A DNA stretch of 36,369 nt from RGIG1681 sp045596905 (lineage in GTDB: Bacteria > Bacillota > Clostridia > Christensenellales > UBA1242). A program made the translations under genes and the position numbers. The notes under the pieces were generated by a model that was not told the DNA's origin, did not search any database, and saw nothing but the letters and a program-made list of their open reading frames with translations. The stretch spans positions 1-36,369 of the forward strand of contig JAZODG010000031.1 of NCBI GenBank assembly GCA_045596905.1, written 5' to 3'. Below, one piece after another: positions 7,733-14,867 of the stretch; within the stretch, counting starts at the first letter, position 1, and each line of letters starts with the position of its first letter.

Positions 7733-8413
7733 TTAAAACAATGTTAATTGCTCATAACCACTTGTTGGTGGTGGATCACTCTTTTTCTTTTTGCCATTAA
7801 GTGCTTCAATTTCTGCTAAGATTCTATCAAACTTTTCTCTTGTGATTCCGTCTTTAAGTTTATGTTTAACAACAAACTCATGTGTTTTGAAAAGCTCAGC
7901 AAATGCTTTTAAACATTCAGATAAATACCCATAATAATGGTCTGCCATTGGCAAGTTTTTAAAATAGTTTATGTTTGGCTGACTCTTTTTGTGATAATCG
8001 CCAGTCATAATAGAGTAAAGGCTTCCATATTCCACCATCAAAGCATCTTTCTTTTCGTTAAGTTCTTTGATTGTTTTGTTTCTAGTTCTATAGTTGTAGT
8101 TATGGGCCAAAAACGCATAAACTCTATTTCTTCTTTCCATTTCTTCTGCTTCAACATAAAACCAGTTCTTTCCAGCTATTTCAAGCTCATATTTGTCAAA
8201 GTTTCTAGAAAAATCACGAAGCAAGCCAAGTTTGTATTTAATGTCACTAAGTTCTGTTTTAATTTGGTCAAGTCTAACAGCAGGGCCAACCTTCAAAAAA
8301 TTTGGCGCATAAAACTTAAATGTCTCATCAGAAGTCATTTCATTTATTTTCTTATATTTTTCTAAAATTTCGAAAAATTCTTCATCAAGAATGCCTGTTG
8401 GTTGATTTTTCAT
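7733..8413 (-). CDS. Hypothetical helical protein with C-terminal beta-clamp-binding motif (226 aa)
   Basis: No family recognised. The protein is charged and mostly helical, with an internal coiled-coil-like region around residues 50-140. A lysine-rich linker with a PPP run then leads to the extreme C-terminus GYEQLTLF. QLTLF matches the QL(S/D/T)LF pentapeptide by which polymerases and other replication or repair proteins bind the DnaN sliding clamp, and a flexible C-terminal tail is the usual placement. This suggests a DNA replication or repair accessory role, by inference only. A TTG at 8434 is in frame, but it lies inside the AGAAGGAAA ribosome-binding site, so the ATG at 8413 is chosen. 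A perfect-consensus promoter precedes it and a terminator follows, making a single-gene unit. Confidence 0.85.
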   Translation of the reverse strand: MKNQPTGILDEEFFEILEKYKKINEMTSDETFKFYAPNFLKVGPAVRLDQIKTELSDIKYKLGLLRDFSRNFDKYELEIAGKNWFYVEAEEMERRNRVYAFLAHNYNYRTRNKTIKELNEKKDALMVEYGSLYSIMTGDYHKKSQPNINYFKNLPMADHYYGYLSECLKAFAELFKTHEFVVKHKLKDGITREKFDRILAEIEALNGKKKKSDPPPTSGYEQLTLF

Positions 8414-8454
8414 AATATCTTGTTTCCTTCTCAAGATTTTCTCTAGCTGCTTTA

Positions 8455-8483
8455 ATTATACTCTTTTGAAGCAAAATTGTCAA
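8455..8483 (-). promoter_or_regulatory. Perfect consensus sigma-70/sigma-A promoter
   Basis: Minus-strand TTGACA, a 17-nt spacer and TATAAT, a full match to the consensus, about 42 nt upstream of the ATG at 8413. The predicted leader is about 35 nt. It is back-to-back with the promoter of the radical SAM gene. Confidence 0.85.
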
Positions 8484-8517
8484 TACAGCATACATCTTCA
8501 CAAAACCCCACAATTTC

Positions 8518-8545
8518 TTGACTTAATAAAGATTAAATTTATAAT
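8518..8545 (+). promoter_or_regulatory. Promoter giving a predicted leaderless mRNA
   Basis: TTGACT, a 16-nt spacer and TATAAT end 7 nt before the ATG at 8553. Transcription would therefore start at or within one base of the start codon. No Shine-Dalgarno sequence is present, which fits a leaderless transcript. Confidence 0.75.
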
Positions 8546-8552
8546 TAAAACT

Positions 8553-9452
8553 ATGGAAAATCTATGTAATATATGTCCAAGAAATTGCAACATTGACCGA
8601 AACAAATCTGTGGGGTTTTGCAAGGCAACCAACAACCCAAAAATTTCAAAAGTAATGCTACATTATTTTGAAGAGCCACCAATTAGTGGCGTGGGAGAAA
8701 ACGCAAATGGCAGTGGAACTATTTTCTTCTCAAGTTGCACTTTAAAATGCATTTATTGTCAAAACTACGAAATTTCAACTTCTTGTGACGGAAAAGAAAT
8801 AACCGTTGAAGTATTATCCGACTTATTTAAACAACTTGAACAGGCTGGTGCAAACAATATCAACTTGGTCACCCCAACCCACTATACCAAACAAATTATT
8901 GAAGCTCTTGATATCTACAAACCAAACATTCCTATAGTTTGGAATACGTCGGGATATGAAAAACCAGAAACCATTGAAATGCTTAAAGATTATGTTGACA
9001 TATATCTGACTGACATAAAGTATGTTTCGCCAGAACTTTCAGGCAAATATTCATTTGCCAAAAATTATTTTGAAAATTGCTCAAAATCAATATTAAAAAT
9101 GAGAGAAAATCAACCAGAAGATATTTTTGAAAATGGACTTATGAAAAAAGGCATCATAATAAGACACCTTGTGTTGCCTAATAGCACCGATGACAGCAAG
9201 GCCGTCATCAACTGGATATATGACAACCTTGGACCAAACACTTATTTAAGCTTAATGTCTCAATATGTTCCTATGGCAAATGCCAAACAATACTCAGAAA
9301 TCAATAGAAAAATCAAACCTATTGAATATAAGGTTTTAGTAAACCACTTAGAAAAGCTTGATTTTAAAAACGTGTTCCTTCAAGACTATTCAAGTGCAAC
9401 CACCGATTACACTCCAAATTTTAGTGAAAACAAGACAAATTTTCAATACTAA
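8553..9452 (+). CDS. Radical SAM protein, PflX-like (pyruvate formate-lyase-activase-related)
   Basis: Radical SAM enzyme of 299 residues. The cluster-binding CxxxCxxC motif is Cys62, Cys66, Cys69 (CTLKCIYCQNY), typical of the PflA/PflX/AmmeMemoRadiSam branch. The N-terminus has four further cysteines (5, 8, 12, 23) that could hold a second metal site. Downstream are NLVTPTHY, WNTSGYE and DIYLTDIKY, all conserved in this group. The substrate is unknown in this family. An upstream TTG at 8466 is in frame, but the region before 8553 holds the -35 and -10 boxes, so the ATG at 8553 is chosen. There is no Shine-Dalgarno sequence. Divergent from the clamp-motif gene; no partner gene adjoins it. Confidence 0.88.
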   Translation: MENLCNICPRNCNIDRNKSVGFCKATNNPKISKVMLHYFEEPPISGVGENANGSGTIFFSSCTLKCIYCQNYEISTSCDGKEITVEVLSDLFKQLEQAGANNINLVTPTHYTKQIIEALDIYKPNIPIVWNTSGYEKPETIEMLKDYVDIYLTDIKYVSPELSGKYSFAKNYFENCSKSILKMRENQPEDIFENGLMKKGIIIRHLVLPNSTDDSKAVINWIYDNLGPNTYLSLMSQYVPMANAKQYSEINRKIKPIEYKVLVNHLEKLDFKNVFLQDYSSATTDYTPNFSENKTNFQY

Positions 9453-9457
9453 TTTCG

Positions 9458-9485
9458 TTGCCAAACAAAAATAAAATGTGATAAA
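9458..9485 (+). promoter_or_regulatory. Possible promoter for the LOG-family gene
   Basis: TTGCCA, a 16-nt spacer and GATAAA preceded by TG, between the radical SAM stop and the next ATG. The match is partial. The spacing and a 20-30 nt leader before the GGGGG ribosome-binding site are plausible. Confidence 0.4.
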
Positions 9486-9517
9486 ATGAAAAAAAATAAA
9501 AGAAATGGGGGATTTTT

Positions 9518-10084
9518 ATGAAAGTTTTTATTTGTGGCTCTGTTGACCCAAGAATTAAACAAGAATATTTGGAAGGTATTGACGAAATTGCAAAATATCT
9601 TCTTGACCACAATGATGGTGTTATGTGCGTTGGCGCAAAAACAGGTTCTGTTGGCGCAATGTATAACAAAATGATTGAAGGAGATGGTTTTGTTGACATT
9701 ATCGTTCCAACACCATACGCTCATGAAGCTGCCGGTATGATTGCAAACTCTGTAACAAAAGTTGACACACTCTTTATGTTGCAACAAGTTGCTCTTCGTA
9801 ACACAAATGTTACAATCGTGTTGCCAGGTGGAAACGGAACACTTGCTGAACTTTATATGATTACTGACTCAATCAAGAGTGGTTTTGACACTGACCTTGT
9901 TATTGTTTATAACATCAATGGTTTCTATCAAAAAATTAAAGAAATGAACGACTTTATGCTTGAAGCTGGAGTTTTAAACGAAAGACAAAGCAAGTTCTTC
10001 ACATGGTGCAGCACTCCTGAAGAAGTTATTAAGGAACTTGAAAGCTGGAGAACCAGACTTGATAGAGCTGAAACTTTGAGATAA
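9518..10084 (+). CDS. LOG-family nucleotide-binding protein (putative nucleoside 5'-monophosphate phosphoribohydrolase)
   Basis: Rossmann-like protein of the LOG/YgdH family, 188 residues, normal length. The family signature PGGNGTLAE is at residues 103-111, and the N-terminal CGS and the VGAKTGSVGA loop fit the nucleotide-binding site. Characterised members release the base from nucleoside monophosphates (cytokinin activation in plants; nucleotide salvage or turnover in bacteria). The specific substrate here is not visible. The RBS is GGGGGA, 7 nt upstream of the ATG. A terminator follows directly. Confidence 0.85.
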   Translation: MKVFICGSVDPRIKQEYLEGIDEIAKYLLDHNDGVMCVGAKTGSVGAMYNKMIEGDGFVDIIVPTPYAHEAAGMIANSVTKVDTLFMLQQVALRNTNVTIVLPGGNGTLAELYMITDSIKSGFDTDLVIVYNINGFYQKIKEMNDFMLEAGVLNERQSKFFTWCSTPEEVIKELESWRTRLDRAETLR

Positions 10085-10109
10085 AAGATTGATTAATTTC
10101 AATCTTTTT
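10083..10109 (+). terminator. Rho-independent terminator after the LOG-family gene
   Basis: A 10-bp stem (AAAAGATTGA / TCAATCTTTT) with a 6-nt loop is followed by a T-run. It starts at the stop codon of the LOG gene. The remaining intergenic DNA up to 10223 is very AT-rich and carries a possible TTGCCT-16-TAAAAT promoter (10177-10204, with TG before the -10) for the next gene. Confidence 0.85.
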
Positions 10110-10223
10110 TTGTTTTCTATTAATTTCTTTTATAATAATTATTTATTATTTTTTTAGCTATTTATTGTATATTATTTGCCTATTATTTATATATTTGTTA
10201 AAATTATATTAGAGGGTAAATCT

Positions 10224-11129
10224 ATGGAAAAAATTAGTCCTGTATTTTCGAATAATATTGTGCCAATTTGTTTTTCTGCTAATGATAAATATGCTCCACT
10301 TTTAAGTGCTGAACTTCAATCAATAATTGAGCATTCTTCAGCCGAAAACAACTATGATATTGTTATTTTGACAACATCTTTTTCTGATGAAAATCATTTT
10401 AAGTTGTTATCTCAAATCAAAAACAAACCAAACTTCTCAATAAGAATTGTCAACGTTGGTCCTGCTGTTTTTGGTTATAACTTTTATCTTGATTCAAGAC
10501 TTACCAACACAAAATATTCAAGCGAAATATACTTTAGATTGCTTTGCCCTACACTGATGCCAGATTATGACTATGTTATCTTTTTGGATGCAGACCTTAT
10601 TGTTACTGACGATATTGCAAAAATCTTGAAGACTGATTATTCAAACAATATTATCGGTGCTATTCGTGATTATGAAGGTATTGCAAGTTGCTATAACAAC
10701 AACTATGAAAGAACAAAATATAGAATCAATGAACTGGGCGTAAAGAACTTTGAAAACTATTTTGCATCTGGCGTGCTAGTGTTTAATATTAAAAAGTTCA
10801 ATGAAAACTATACTGAAAAACAACTTCTTGACCTTGCATCATCAAAGAAATGGCTTCAGTATGACCAAGACTTTTTCAACTTCATTTGTGGAGACGATGT
10901 GAAGATTATTGACGCAACTTTCAATTTTGTTGAAGACATTGACAACACCTATCATTCACTTCCTGAAAACCTTTTTAAAGAGTTTGTTGAAAGTGAAAAA
11001 TCTCCAAAAGTTATTCATTATTCAGGAAACAGAAAACCTTGGATTAATGTTTCATCAAAATACACGAAAATATTTTGGAAATATGCTGAAAACACTCCAT
11101 ATTTAGAAGCACTTAAGAAAATGAAATAA
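10224..11129 (+). CDS. Family 8 glycosyltransferase (GT8)
   Basis: Retaining glycosyltransferase of family GT8 (general stress protein A / LPS galactosyltransferase-like), 301 residues, probably acting at the cytoplasmic face on cell-surface glycans. Visible: the metal-binding DAD at residues 122-124 (IFLDADL), ASGVLVFNIKKF, the YDQDFFNF motif and the C-terminal HYSGNRKPW. Donor and acceptor are unknown. A TTG at 10176 is in frame, but the ATG at 10224 has AGAGGG 8 nt upstream and starts the GT8 fold immediately. It is flanked by terminators, so it is a single-gene unit. A longer two-domain GT8 lies at 20783-22504. Confidence 0.92.
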   Translation: MEKISPVFSNNIVPICFSANDKYAPLLSAELQSIIEHSSAENNYDIVILTTSFSDENHFKLLSQIKNKPNFSIRIVNVGPAVFGYNFYLDSRLTNTKYSSEIYFRLLCPTLMPDYDYVIFLDADLIVTDDIAKILKTDYSNNIIGAIRDYEGIASCYNNNYERTKYRINELGVKNFENYFASGVLVFNIKKFNENYTEKQLLDLASSKKWLQYDQDFFNFICGDDVKIIDATFNFVEDIDNTYHSLPENLFKEFVESEKSPKVIHYSGNRKPWINVSSKYTKIFWKYAENTPYLEALKKMK

Positions 11130-11132
11130 AAC

Positions 11133-11166
11133 AAAAAGACTGAACAAACTGTTCAGTCTTTTTTAT
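11133..11166. terminator. Bidirectional terminator between GT8 and dnaI-like genes
   Basis: A perfect 14-bp stem (AAAAAGACTGAACA / TGTTCAGTCTTTTT) with a 3-nt loop and T-runs on both strands lies between convergent genes. It touches the dnaI-like stop codon at 11163. Confidence 0.9.
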
Positions 11167-12110
11167 TTTGAAACTCTAAGATCATTACCTTTCAAAACAA
11201 GGGTTGCACTTTCTTGTTTATTGATAAGTCTTGAATATATACGCTCTTCATACATTTCAAGCAAGTTTTGTGGATTTGCATAGTTTGTTGTAACGATAAC
11301 TGGCCTTGAATATTTTTCACGTTCTGAAATAACCAAATATAAATATTCAAGTGTTACGTTTTTAAGCTTTGGTTCTGTGCCAAGGTCATCAATAATCAAA
11401 ATGTCTGATTCAATGAATGGCTCAATCCATGAATATTTGTCTTTTTCAAATGAAGTGTGATATTTAAGGAAACAGTTAACCATTTCAAAAGCAGAAACAA
11501 AGCAAACTGAGTTTCCTTTTTCAATAAATGCATTTGCGATGCATTCTGTAAGATGAGTTTTTCCAAGTCCAGTTTCACCCATAAGCAATATTTTTGTTTT
11601 CTTAACGTTTGGATAATCTTGAACCCATTTTTCAAGCATGTTTTTAAGTTTTTCTAATTCACTAGCCTGGTTTTCATTTTTGCAAATTTTTGTGCTGAAA
11701 TTTTTGAATGTTTTTTGTTTTGAAATTTCAATACCAAAAGCCTTTGCAAGTTCTTCATTTCTTCTTTTTTTGTAACATGAACACACATAGCCTGAAACCA
11801 CACCCGTGTCACTGCACTTTTTGCATTCATATTTTGGAACAAGGTCAGATTCTTTCAAACCAACCTTTGCTAAAATCTTTTTCTTTTTGTCTCTTGCTTC
11901 AGAGATTGTTTTTTGAAGTTCTTTGCAAGAGTTTCCTGCAATTTTTTCTTTTGCAATTTCAATAGCAAGTTCTCTTTCGATTTGCGACAACTTAAAATAA
12001 GCAGGAATAGTATTTAGCCACGCAACATTTTTTGCGGCAATTTCTTCTGCTCTTAGTTTTTTGAACATAAATTCTTTTTGCAAATATTGGTTAATTTGTC
12101 GAAAATCCAT
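11163..12110 (-). CDS. dnaI: DnaI/DnaC-like replicative helicase loader (AAA+ ATPase)
   Basis: Loads the replicative helicase at origins or restart sites. The N-terminal region carries a Cys cluster (Cys96, Cys99, Cys110, Cys112) as in Gram-positive DnaI zinc domains. The C-terminal AAA+ domain has Walker A GETGLGKT at 178-185, Walker B ILIIDDLG, a sensor-like VTTNYAN and a final arginine-rich RIYSRL. Length 315 matches DnaI. The RBS AAGGAAAAG is close to the ATG. It follows the DnaD-like gene by 17 nt, the same order as dnaB-dnaI in Bacillus, which supports helicase loading over an IstB-type transposon ATPase. Confidence 0.9.
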   Translation of the reverse strand: MDFRQINQYLQKEFMFKKLRAEEIAAKNVAWLNTIPAYFKLSQIERELAIEIAKEKIAGNSCKELQKTISEARDKKKKILAKVGLKESDLVPKYECKKCSDTGVVSGYVCSCYKKRRNEELAKAFGIEISKQKTFKNFSTKICKNENQASELEKLKNMLEKWVQDYPNVKKTKILLMGETGLGKTHLTECIANAFIEKGNSVCFVSAFEMVNCFLKYHTSFEKDKYSWIEPFIESDILIIDDLGTEPKLKNVTLEYLYLVISEREKYSRPVIVTTNYANPQNLLEMYEERIYSRLINKQESATLVLKGNDLRVSK

Positions 12111-12127
12111 AAACTTTTCCTTTTGTT

Positions 12128-13576
12128 TTATAATTCAACATCATCAAGTGAATCAATGACTGCATTGAACTCTTCGGTTGTATAAGTTCTTTGAGAGAAT
12201 GCTGGTTTGTTTGAACCACCAACTGAAACCGAAGTGATATTTTTGAGTTGTTTTTTGATTTCTTCCGTTGATTTGATTCCCTTTTCATTCAAGGTTGCCA
12301 AAATCTTGTTTATATATGACATTGGGTTTGACTTGCCATTAGATTGCTCAGCAACCAAGTAAATTTGTTCGTCAGAAAAACCCCAATTGTTTGTCCAGGT
12401 CTTATAAAAGTCTCTATCATAACTTGACACTGAACGAAGAAGTCCTGTTTTGTCAAGAATGATTTTGATTTGCTCATCACTTTTAATGATTGAGTCGATA
12501 TATTGTTCAAGTGATTCCATTGAAACAAGCCCAAGCTTATAGAATTTTTGAACCACAGTATTCATGCCATCAAGAGACCTGATGCTTTGTTTGAAACAAT
12601 AAACTGATATAAATGTTAATGTCTCATCTGAATAACCTTTATTGCTCCAGTCTGAGATATAAATATCAACAACATTTTCAAGGTTCTGATAATATAGACC
12701 AAGATTTTTTGAAACGGTTTTCGCAATTTCATAAAGCTGGTCTTGTTTTTCTGAAAACTCAGAAATTTCTTCAAGAGTAAACAGTTTTTGTTCGTAATAT
12801 TTTGTAAGCAAACTATCAAGTTTTGTAAAACCACCCTTCTTTTTAAGAGTTTTTGCAACAGCAACAATTGTGCCATTTGTAAAGCCAAAACTGTTGTTCC
12901 ATTTAAGATAAAGATTTCTTTCTTCAATATCAGCTTCACGCTTGAGACCAAGTGCAGACAAGACTCTTTTGATTTCTTCAGAGTTTTGTTCTTGCTCCAA
13001 AAGTTTTTGTTCAACGGCTTCAGTTGTTTTTATTCCGTCATTAGCAAAACTCCTTGCTACTGCCAAAATGTACGGATAACCGATTGAGCTAGATTTTATT
13101 TTTGCACAATATCCTGCAATAAGCACAAGTGCTTCTGGCTCAAAATGATAAGTTTCAATCAACACATAATATTCATTAAACTCTGTTGGAGTTATCATTC
13201 TGCCAGTGATTACGCTTTGAATTTGCTCATTGAAATCGGTGTATTTTTCTTTGTTTCTGATTTTGGCACTTCCACTTCTTGCCTTTACTGGAAGGAATCT
13301 CACTTCAAGTGGGTTTGTTGAAACAATTTGAACAAGCCCCATTTCTTGCCAGTATGAAAAAGCTGAAAGCACATCGTCTTCAGTTAGCGACAACACCTTG
13401 CAGATAGTGTCAAGATTGTTGTCATCATTGTTTGGATTTGAACACAAATTTAAACCATAAAGATACACCTTGACATCGTCGCCTGTTGCTTGTGGCAAAA
13501 ACTCATTCAAGAAAGTGTTGTCAATGACCGTGTAGCCGTCCATGGCAAGTCTGCTAGAATATGAACAAAGTGCCAA
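12128..13576 (-). CDS. DnaD/DnaB-like replication initiation protein with repeated modules
   Basis: Probable partner of the DnaI-like loader in helicase loading. Residues about 1-110 form a winged-helix-like N-terminal region. From about residue 130 on there are four DDBH2-like helical units (roughly 131-195, 221-270, 304-360, 389-445). Linkers in the last three units repeat at a spacing of about 85 residues (compare LGLKREADIEERN with TGLLRSVSSYDRD; units contain WNNSFGF and WTNNWGF). The C-terminus has a disordered Ser/Gly/Asn linker and an acidic tail. The start is TTG at 13576 with AGGGGGA 9 nt upstream; the next ATG (13543) has no such site. At 482 residues it is of similar length to B. 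subtilis DnaB but with more repeat units. Confidence 0.85.
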   Translation of the reverse strand: MALCSYSSRLAMDGYTVIDNTFLNEFLPQATGDDVKVYLYGLNLCSNPNNDDNNLDTICKVLSLTEDDVLSAFSYWQEMGLVQIVSTNPLEVRFLPVKARSGSAKIRNKEKYTDFNEQIQSVITGRMITPTEFNEYYVLIETYHFEPEALVLIAGYCAKIKSSSIGYPYILAVARSFANDGIKTTEAVEQKLLEQEQNSEEIKRVLSALGLKREADIEERNLYLKWNNSFGFTNGTIVAVAKTLKKKGGFTKLDSLLTKYYEQKLFTLEEISEFSEKQDQLYEIAKTVSKNLGLYYQNLENVVDIYISDWSNKGYSDETLTFISVYCFKQSIRSLDGMNTVVQKFYKLGLVSMESLEQYIDSIIKSDEQIKIILDKTGLLRSVSSYDRDFYKTWTNNWGFSDEQIYLVAEQSNGKSNPMSYINKILATLNEKGIKSTEEIKKQLKNITSVSVGGSNKPAFSQRTYTTEEFNAVIDSLDDVEL

Positions 13577-13604
13577 AATTGAAATCCCCCTAGGTTTAAT
13601 TTGT

Positions 13605-13633
13605 TTGCTTTATTTAATAAACAAGTTTATAAT
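13605..13633 (+). promoter_or_regulatory. Promoter for sbcDC
   Basis: TTGCTT, a 17-nt spacer and TATAAT, about 64 nt before the sbcD ATG. It lies in the divergent region with the dnaD-like gene, whose own promoter I could not place with confidence. Confidence 0.6.
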
Positions 13634-13697
13634 AACACTAAAGAAAGAAAATTTCAACAACTTGAAATTATTTTAAAAAATTTTAGGAGATGTGACG

Positions 13698-14867
13698 ATG
13701 AAGTTTCTACACACAGCCGACTGGCACCTTGGGGCAAAAACAAATGGAAGAGATAGACTTGTTGAACAAAAGAGAACTTTAGACGAAATTGAGTCTATTG
13801 CAACACACGAAAATGTTGACTGCGTTATTATCGCTGGAGACATCTTTAACACTGCAACCCCATCTGCTGAAACAGAAGAGTTGTTTTTTGATACTATCCA
13901 AAAACTCTCAAATGGTGGCGACAGATTCGTGTTTGTTTTGGCAGGCAACCATGACGACCCAACCAGACTTTCTGCAGGGCTTCCACTTGCAAGCAAACAC
14001 AACATTGCGCTTGTTAGCTCACTAGCAAAACTCAGTGAATCGTCATTTAATAAAAACGGATTAATCAGGGTTGTTGAAACCGGAAAAGGTCATATCAAAA
14101 TCAAGAAGAACGAAGAAATTGCAACTATTGCATACTTGCCATATCCAACCGAAGCAAGAATTTCAGAAAAAGTTGATTCTTCTTTGTCATATGCAGAAAA
14201 AGTTAATGAATGGTCACAAATTAGTGCTGGCGCATTTTCAGATGACACTTTTAATATTTTTGTTTCTCACCTGTTTATGGTAGGTTCAAAAACAAACGAT
14301 GGTATTATTAAAGTTGGCGACATAATGGCTGTGCCAACAAACATGATTCCAAAAGCAGACTACACTGCTCTTGGACACATTCACTCAGCCCAAGACCTTG
14401 GAAATAACATTTTCTATTCAGGTGCAATAACAAAACTTAATATCAAAAACACAGACCTAAGTGTTAATATTGTTGAAAGCGAAAACGGAAAGCTTGTTGA
14501 CATAAAAAAGGTTGCTCTTAAAAACCCAGCAAAATATCAAAAACTTTCAGTTTCTTCAATAGAAGAAGCAAATGATAAACTTTTAAATTATGATAACCTT
14601 GACATTATTGAGCTTGAGTTTATTCAAAACGAACCACTCTCAGCATCAAACATCAAAGCTCTCAAAAAAGACTTTCCTTGCATATCAAACATTAGTTTGA
14701 TTCGTCAGAACTTGCAAAACAATGAACCTAGACAAGCCAGCAGAATTTCTACAAACGACGTTGATTTGTTTAAGGACTTTTATAAATTGGTTAGGGGCAC
14801 TGAACCTAGCGAAGACCTTGTTAAAATGTTTATAGAATGCAAAGGAGATGACAATGAGACCAATTAA
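13698..14867 (+). CDS. sbcD: Exonuclease SbcCD, nuclease subunit
   Basis: Mre11-type metal-dependent nuclease that, with SbcC, cuts hairpins and processes blocked double-strand ends. The phosphoesterase motifs are present in order: TADWHLG (Asp and His ligands, residues 6-12), AGDIFN, GNHDDP, VSHLF and GHIHS. At 389 residues the length is normal. A GTG at 13692 is in frame, but the ATG at 13698 lies 8 nt from AGGAGA and matches the usual MKFLHTADWHLG start. It overlaps sbcC by 14 nt. Confidence 0.96.
   Translation: MKFLHTADWHLGAKTNGRDRLVEQKRTLDEIESIATHENVDCVIIAGDIFNTATPSAETEELFFDTIQKLSNGGDRFVFVLAGNHDDPTRLSAGLPLASKHNIALVSSLAKLSESSFNKNGLIRVVETGKGHIKIKKNEEIATIAYLPYPTEARISEKVDSSLSYAEKVNEWSQISAGAFSDDTFNIFVSHLFMVGSKTNDGIIKVGDIMAVPTNMIPKADYTALGHIHSAQDLGNNIFYSGAITKLNIKNTDLSVNIVESENGKLVDIKKVALKNPAKYQKLSVSSIEEANDKLLNYDNLDIIELEFIQNEPLSASNIKALKKDFPCISNISLIRQNLQNNEPRQASRISTNDVDLFKDFYKLVRGTEPSEDLVKMFIECKGDDNETN

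Noticed and set aside
8414..8434. TTG start of the clamp-motif protein at 8434
   Set aside because: The codons there are the ribosome-binding site AGAAGGAAA itself.
11163..12110. IstB-type transposon helper ATPase
   Set aside because: The Cys4 cluster, N-terminal helical domain and adjacency to a DnaD-like gene fit DnaI; no transposase or terminal repeats are nearby.
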